A stretch of 16,624 nucleotides of DNA from Pseudoflavonifractor sp. AF19-9AC. GTDB lineage: Bacteria > Bacillota > Clostridia > Oscillospirales > Oscillospiraceae. Shown piece by piece: positions 12,747-16,624 of the stretch (within the stretch, counting starts at the first letter, position 1; each line of letters begins with the position of its first letter). The translations under genes and the position numbers were made by a program. The notes under the pieces were generated by a model. The model was not told where the DNA came from and did not search any database. It saw nothing but the letters and a program-made list of their open reading frames with translations. The stretch spans positions 423,273 to 439,896 of the forward strand of contig NZ_QUGI01000002.1 of assembly GCF_003478995.1 (NCBI RefSeq), read 5' to 3'.

Positions 12747-13013
12747 ATGATCCGTAAGGACGAGAAGACGACCGTTATCGAGGCCAACCGCACCCATGAG
12801 ACCGACACTGGTTCTCCCGAGGTTCAGATCGCTATTCTGACCGCTCGCATCAACGAGCTGACCGAGCACCTGAAGGTGCACATCCACGACAACCACAGCC
12901 GCCGCGGCCTGTACAAGATGATCGGTAAGCGCCGCAAGCTGCTGGACTACCTGATGGCCAAGGACATTGAGCGCTATCGTGCCATCATCGCCAAGCTAGG
13001 CATCCGTAAGTAA
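12747..13013 (+). CDS. rpsO: 30S ribosomal protein S15
   Basis: The product has 88 aa, the normal length. S15 binds 16S rRNA early in small-subunit assembly. Family hallmarks are [20 protein letters not shown] and the [11 protein letters not shown] block, followed by KRRKLLDYL. An in-frame ATG 12 bases upstream exists, but the ATG used here follows AGGTGG at 9 bases and gives the usual MIRKDEK start. It lies upstream of pnp, as in E. coli and many other bacteria. Confidence 0.98.
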   Translation: MIRKDEKTTVIEANRTHETDTGSPEVQIAILTARINELTEHLKVHIHDNHSRRGLYKMIGKRRKLLDYLMAKDIERYRAIIAKLGIRK

Positions 13014-13022
13014 GTTTTTTCA

Positions 13023-13054
13023 ATAGGGTGGTATGGATTTCCATGCCACCCTAT
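13023..13054 (+). terminator. hairpin after rpsO
   Basis: Arms 13023-13037 and 13040-13054 (AGGGTGGTATGGA against TCCATGCCACCCT) pair with one wobble. It begins 10 bases after the rpsO stop. No T-run follows, so it may be a leaky terminator or an RNA end-protecting stem that still lets transcription reach pnp. Confidence 0.55.
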
Positions 13055-13087
13055 CTTCCCATCTGGCACCCTTCCGTTTTTTGCCTT

Positions 13088-13300
13088 CCCGCCGCTTTTT
13101 TAGCAGTTGAAACTGGGCCGAAGCGCCGAATTCCTGAGCAGGGGAGCTTGGAGTGGAGCGAGGAACGCAAACCAGGAATTGCCCCGCAATTCCGTTTGTG
13201 TTCCGAGTCGAAGCGAAAGCGACCCGCCCGCGAGGGAACCGAGGCGTGACACCGAAGCGTCCGGCTTCGACCTGGTTTCAAGTGCTAAAAGGCTGGCGGG
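13088..13300. repeat. 213-bp fold-back element with 37-bp inverted ends, between rpsO and pnp
   Basis: The ends 13088-13124 and 13264-13300 are inverted copies with 29 of 37 positions identical; both begin CCCGCC and contain TTTTAGCA and TTGAAAC. In the middle, 13162-13182 and 13186-13204 form a 19-bp stem with a two-base bulge (top GGAATTGC/GCAATTCC). No coding function is apparent. It could be a MITE-like element or a structured leader of pnp mRNA; its end lies only 20 bases before the pnp ribosome binding site. Confidence 0.7.
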
Positions 13301-13333
13301 CGAAAACCAAATTTATTGCAAAGGAGTATCGCT

Positions 13334-15484
13334 ATGTCAACCGTTATCAAGCACAAGCAGTTCCCCAAGTACAAGAGCTGGACCATGGACCTGTGCGGCC
13401 GTCCCCTGACCATCGAGGTGGGCAAGGTGGCCGAGCTGGCCAGCGCTTCCGCCCTGGTCAAGTACGGCGAGACCACCGTGATGGTGGCCGTCACCGTTTC
13501 CCCCCGTCCCCGCGACGGCATCGACTTCTTCCCCCTCTCCGTGGAGTTTGAGGAGAAGCTGTACGCCGTGGGCCGCATCCCCGGCTCCTTCATGCGCCGT
13601 GAGGGCCGTCCCTCTCTGCCCGCCGTTCTGGCTTCCCGCCTGATCGACCGCCCCATGCGCCCCCTGTTCCCCTACGACTTCCGCAACGATGTGTGCATCC
13701 AGTGCACCGTCATGAGCGTGGACTATGACTGCTCCCCCGAGGTGGCCGCCATGATCGGCGCCTCCGCCTGCGTGAGCTACTCTGAGATCCCCTTCGCCGG
13801 CCCCATCGGCTGCCTGGAGGTGGGCTACTGCGACGGTCAGATCGTGCTCAACCCCAACCAGGAGCAGCGCAAGACCTCCCGCATGGACGTGACCGTGGCC
13901 GCCACCGCTGAGAAGGTGGTCATGATCGAGGCCGGCGCCGACGAGATCCCCGACGAGATCATGTACGCCGGCATCGTGAAGGCCCACGAGGAGATCAAGA
14001 AGCAGATCGACTTCATCAACCAGATCGTGGCCGAGATCGGCAAGCCCAAGATGGAGTACGACCACGCCCAGTTCAACCAGGAGCTCTTCGACAAGATCGT
14101 GGACGAGTTCATGGACGAGGCCAAGGCCGCCATGGACACCGACGACAAGAACGTGCGTGAGACCCGCTGGAACGCCATGATCGACAAGTGGCACGAGAAG
14201 TATCTGGAAGAGTACCCCGACATGGACCAGTACCTGGAGGAGTTCACCTACAAGTTCCAGAAGAAGATCGTCAAGGCCTGGCTGCTGGAGGGCCACCGCG
14301 TGGACGGCCGCGCCAAGAACGAGATCCGTCCCCTGGCCGCCGAGGTTGGCGTGCTGCCCCGGGTTCACGGCTCCGGCCTCTTTACCCGCGGCCAGACTCA
14401 GGTTCTGTCCGTGTGTACCCTGAACACCCTGGCCGCCTGCCAGAAGCTGGACACCATCTGGGAAGAGGACGAGAAGCGGTATATGCACCACTACAACTTC
14501 CCGCCCTACTCTGTGGGTGAGGCCCGCGCCCCCCGCTCCACCAACCGCCGCGAGTACGGCCACGGCGCTCTGGCCGAGCGCGCTCTGGTGCCCGTGCTGC
14601 CCTCCGTGGAGGAGTTCCCCTACGCCATCCGCGTAGTTTCTGAGGTTCTGTCTTCCAACGGTTCCACTTCCCAGGGCTCCATCTGCGGCTCCACTCTGGC
14701 TCTGATGGACGCCGGCGTGCCCATCAAGGCCCCTGTGGCCGGCATCTCCTGCGGCCTCATCCAGGACGACAACGGCGGCTTCACCACCTTCATCGACATC
14801 CAGGGCGTGGAGGACTTCCACGGTGAGATGGACTTCAAGGTGGCCGGCACCAAGTCCGGCATCACCGCCATCCAGATGGACCTGAAGAACGACGGTCTGA
14901 CCCACGAGATCATCAAGGAGGCCCTGGACATCACCCGGGACGCCCGCTTCGCCATTCTGGACGAGATCATGCTGCCCTGCATCTCCGCCCCCCGGGCTGA
15001 GGTGAGCAAGTACGCCCCCAAGATGATCACCATGAAGATCGACCCCGACAAGATCCGTGAGGTCATCGGCAAGGGCGGCTCCGTCATCCAGAAGATCACC
15101 GCCGAGTCCGGCGCCACCGTGGACATCGAGGACGACGGCACCATCCACATCGCCTCCCCCAACGCCGAGGCCTGTGACGCCGCCAAGAAGATGATCGACA
15201 CCATCGTGTTCGTTCCCCAGGTGGGCGAGCTGTACTACGGCAAGGTGGTGCGCATCCTCCAGTTCGGCGCCTTCGTGGAGCTGGCCCCCGGCAAGGACGG
15301 CATGGTCCACATCTCCAAGCTGGCTGACCACCGGGTGGAGAAGGTGGAGGACGTGGTGAACATCGGCGACATGATCTGGGTGAAGGTCACCGAGATCGAC
15401 GACAAGGGCCGTGTGAACCTCTCCTACAAGGACGCTCTGAAGGAGATCAAGGCCAAGAAGGCCGCCGGCGAGAGCGTGAAGTAA
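13334..15484 (+). CDS. pnp: polyribonucleotide nucleotidyltransferase (PNPase)
   Basis: The product has 716 aa. PNPase degrades RNA 3' to 5' using phosphate and can act in a degradosome. Domains in order are a first RNase PH domain (about 10-225), a helical linker, a second RNase PH domain (about 325-545) with FTRGQTQVLS, GSTSQGS (443-449) and the metal-binding acidic residues Asp494 and Asp500 in EDFHGEMDFK, a KH domain with GKGG (579-582), and an S1 domain (about 630-705) beginning VGELYYGKVVRIL. The start has AAAGGAG 7 bases upstream; an in-frame ATG 18 bases earlier has none. It follows rpsO as in many bacteria, but here a 213-bp fold-back element lies between. PNPase represses its own mRNA in E. 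coli through a leader hairpin; similar control is possible here but not shown. Confidence 0.98.
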   Translation: MSTVIKHKQFPKYKSWTMDLCGRPLTIEVGKVAELASASALVKYGETTVMVAVTVSPRPRDGIDFFPLSVEFEEKLYAVGRIPGSFMRREGRPSLPAVLASRLIDRPMRPLFPYDFRNDVCIQCTVMSVDYDCSPEVAAMIGASACVSYSEIPFAGPIGCLEVGYCDGQIVLNPNQEQRKTSRMDVTVAATAEKVVMIEAGADEIPDEIMYAGIVKAHEEIKKQIDFINQIVAEIGKPKMEYDHAQFNQELFDKIVDEFMDEAKAAMDTDDKNVRETRWNAMIDKWHEKYLEEYPDMDQYLEEFTYKFQKKIVKAWLLEGHRVDGRAKNEIRPLAAEVGVLPRVHGSGLFTRGQTQVLSVCTLNTLAACQKLDTIWEEDEKRYMHHYNFPPYSVGEARAPRSTNRREYGHGALAERALVPVLPSVEEFPYAIRVVSEVLSSNGSTSQGSICGSTLALMDAGVPIKAPVAGISCGLIQDDNGGFTTFIDIQGVEDFHGEMDFKVAGTKSGITAIQMDLKNDGLTHEIIKEALDITRDARFAILDEIMLPCISAPRAEVSKYAPKMITMKIDPDKIREVIGKGGSVIQKITAESGATVDIEDDGTIHIASPNAEACDAAKKMIDTIVFVPQVGELYYGKVVRILQFGAFVELAPGKDGMVHISKLADHRVEKVEDVVNIGDMIWVKVTEIDDKGRVNLSYKDALKEIKAKKAAGESVK

Positions 15485-15504
15485 GATTCCCTGTTGAAAC
15501 AGCC

Positions 15505-15534
15505 TTCAGCCGGCGGGGCAACCCGCCGGCTGAA
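15505..15534 (+). terminator. hairpin after pnp
   Basis: A perfect 13-bp stem (TTCAGCCGGCGGG with CCCGCCGGCTGAA, loop GCAA) starts 21 bases after the pnp stop and is followed by a short TTTGT. The GCAA tetraloop makes it very stable. It lies 28 bases before the next start codon. Confidence 0.75.
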
Positions 15535-15562
15535 TTTGTATCGGTATGCAAGGAGGAACCCA

Positions 15563-16582
15563 ATGGATTACGGCCTGCTCAGCCGCCGCCGCCCGCAGCT
15601 CATGGGGGTGGCCATGGTGTGGGTGATGCTCTTTCACGCCTCCAACCTGGACTTTGGCCTGCCCCTGCTGAATCTGGGGCGGAAGGCGGGCTTCGGCGGG
15701 GTGGACCTGTTCATCCTGCTCTCCGCCATGGGGCTTGCCATGTCCCTCAGCCGCCGGGAACAGAGCTACGAGGCCTTTATGTCCCGGCGGGCGGGTCGGA
15801 TTTTCCCCGCCTACCTTGTGGTGATGGTGCCCTGGACCCTGTGGCTCATTCTGGCCCGGGACGTGCCCTGGGCGGCCCTGCTGTGGAATTCCACCCTGCT
15901 CTACTACTGGACCCACACTGCCGGCTCCTTTAACTGGTACGTCTCCGGCATCATGCTCTTTTACGCCCTCACCCCGCTGTGCTTCGGTCTGCTCCGGCGC
16001 AGCCGAAACCGGGAGCGGCTCACCGCCCTGGGGATTCTGGCGGGGCTTGGGGTGTGCCAGGTACTCACCCACGAGGAATACTGGCAGTACACCGACTTTT
16101 TCTACCGGGTGCCCGTGTTCTTCCTGGGCCTGCTGCTGGGCCTCTATGTGGTGGAGGGGCGGCGGCTTGGACGGCGGGCGCTGGCCTTCTGGGGCGGCAT
16201 GCTGGTGCTGGGCTTTGCCTATGTGGGGGTGAGCCTCACCGCCCAGTGGATCACCTGGCCCATCCACTTCCCGGAGTGCCATTTCTTCCTCTTCCTCTCC
16301 GTCCCCCTGTGCCTTGGGCTGGCCTGGGCCCTGGAGCGGCTGCCTCTGGGGGCGCTGAACTGGTTTTTGGGCCTGGTGGGACGAAACAGCCTGGAAATCT
16401 ACCTCCTGAACGTCACCCTCTTCACCCAGCTGGAGGAGGAGGGCGCCCCCTTCGGCCTGGGGATGGGCTACTACCTCCTGGCCTTCGGGGCCAATATCCT
16501 GCTGGGCTGCCTCCTTCACCGGGCGGTGGAGGGGCTCCGGGCGCTGTGGAGTCGGGACAGCACCCCGTCCGCCGTGGCCTGA
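15563..16582 (+). CDS. acyltransferase family 3 membrane protein
   Basis: The product has 339 aa with about nine or ten hydrophobic segments. It shows the family pattern: a conserved His (25) in the first membrane segment (VMLFHAS), GGVDLFILLSA, then the basic block SRRAGRIFPAYL (Arg75, Arg76, Arg79), and near the end NSLEIYLLN. These enzymes move acyl groups, often acetyl, onto sugars or other surface molecules, as OafA and WecH do. The ATG has AGGAGG 6 bases upstream; the open frame extends 23 codons further up through the pnp terminator hairpin, which is unlikely to be translated. It seems to be a single gene after pnp. Its substrate is unknown, but a surface glycan is plausible. Confidence 0.9.
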   Translation: MDYGLLSRRRPQLMGVAMVWVMLFHASNLDFGLPLLNLGRKAGFGGVDLFILLSAMGLAMSLSRREQSYEAFMSRRAGRIFPAYLVVMVPWTLWLILARDVPWAALLWNSTLLYYWTHTAGSFNWYVSGIMLFYALTPLCFGLLRRSRNRERLTALGILAGLGVCQVLTHEEYWQYTDFFYRVPVFFLGLLLGLYVVEGRRLGRRALAFWGGMLVLGFAYVGVSLTAQWITWPIHFPECHFFLFLSVPLCLGLAWALERLPLGALNWFLGLVGRNSLEIYLLNVTLFTQLEEEGAPFGLGMGYYLLAFGANILLGCLLHRAVEGLRALWSRDSTPSAVA

Positions 16583-16596
16583 GCCATATAACGCAC

Positions 16597-16624
16597 AAAA
16601 AATCCCCCGTCCGCGCCTCAAGGC
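16597..16624 (-). terminator. left half of a terminator cut by the window edge
   Basis: On the minus strand the end of a CCCCCGTCC-type stem followed by T6 is visible (AAAAAATCCCCCGTCC on the plus strand). The same 15-base pattern starts the terminator at 5094-5124. It probably ends a minus-strand gene lying to the right of the window, convergent with the acyltransferase. The other arm is not in view. Confidence 0.5.

Noticed and set aside
13337..15331. 664-aa open frame on the minus strand across pnp
   Set aside because: It has the same cause: an antisense shadow of pnp with low-complexity composition.
15494..15562. Upstream start for the acyltransferase
   Set aside because: It would lie in the pnp terminator hairpin; the ATG at 15563 has a strong AGGAGG.

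Overview
The window looks like chromosomal DNA of a GC-rich Clostridia gut anaerobe, most likely Oscillospiraceae (Flavonifractor/Lawsonibacter-like). This is inferred from Gram-positive Shine-Dalgarno sites, a T-box riboswitch on ileS, a PadR regulator driving 'permease prefix domain' proteins, strongly C-ending codons in the housekeeping genes, and many small palindromic repeats between genes. I could not search a database, so the taxonomy is an inference.

Left part, minus strand (5089 down to 66): a PadR-type repressor gene has a sigma-A promoter overlapped by two 21-bp operator-like palindromes. Six genes for small membrane proteins follow. Three carry the cytosolic permease-prefix domain and one or more membrane segments. 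Three are single-pass anchored proteins with related outer domains. Neighbouring genes overlap or nearly touch, so this looks like one PadR-controlled operon formed by tandem duplication, with no ABC permease in sight.

Middle left, minus strand (7610 down to 5094): an extended -10 promoter, UDP-galactopyranose mutase (glf), a family 2 glycosyltransferase, and a strong intrinsic terminator. These are surface-polysaccharide (galactofuranose) genes. The 3' end of glf is duplicated: the gene now ends in an AT-richer, almost fully synonymously recoded copy of its last 17 codons, and a native-looking copy lies 155 bp downstream. Between them is a palindromic repeat carrying its own Shine-Dalgarno site and ATG. 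A second copy of that repeat sits in frame inside one permease-prefix gene.

Middle right, plus strand (7684-10950): promoter, isoleucine T-box leader (specifier ATC, TGGT bulge, terminator), ileS, and a terminator. About 900 bp follow with no credible gene, packed with perfect hairpins of at least six different sequences.

Right part: two tiny ribbon-helix-helix genes (48 and 50 aa, minus strand) that appear in no long-ORF list, a divergent 61-aa gene of unknown function, then rpsO and pnp in the classical order. They are separated by a 213-bp fold-back element with 37-bp imperfect inverted ends. Last is a membrane acyltransferase of family 3. The right edge holds the start of another terminator.

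The most interesting signals are the mobile palindromic cassette with its recoded glf end, the hairpin mosaic after ileS, the fold-back element before pnp, and the PadR-controlled array of paired membrane proteins.
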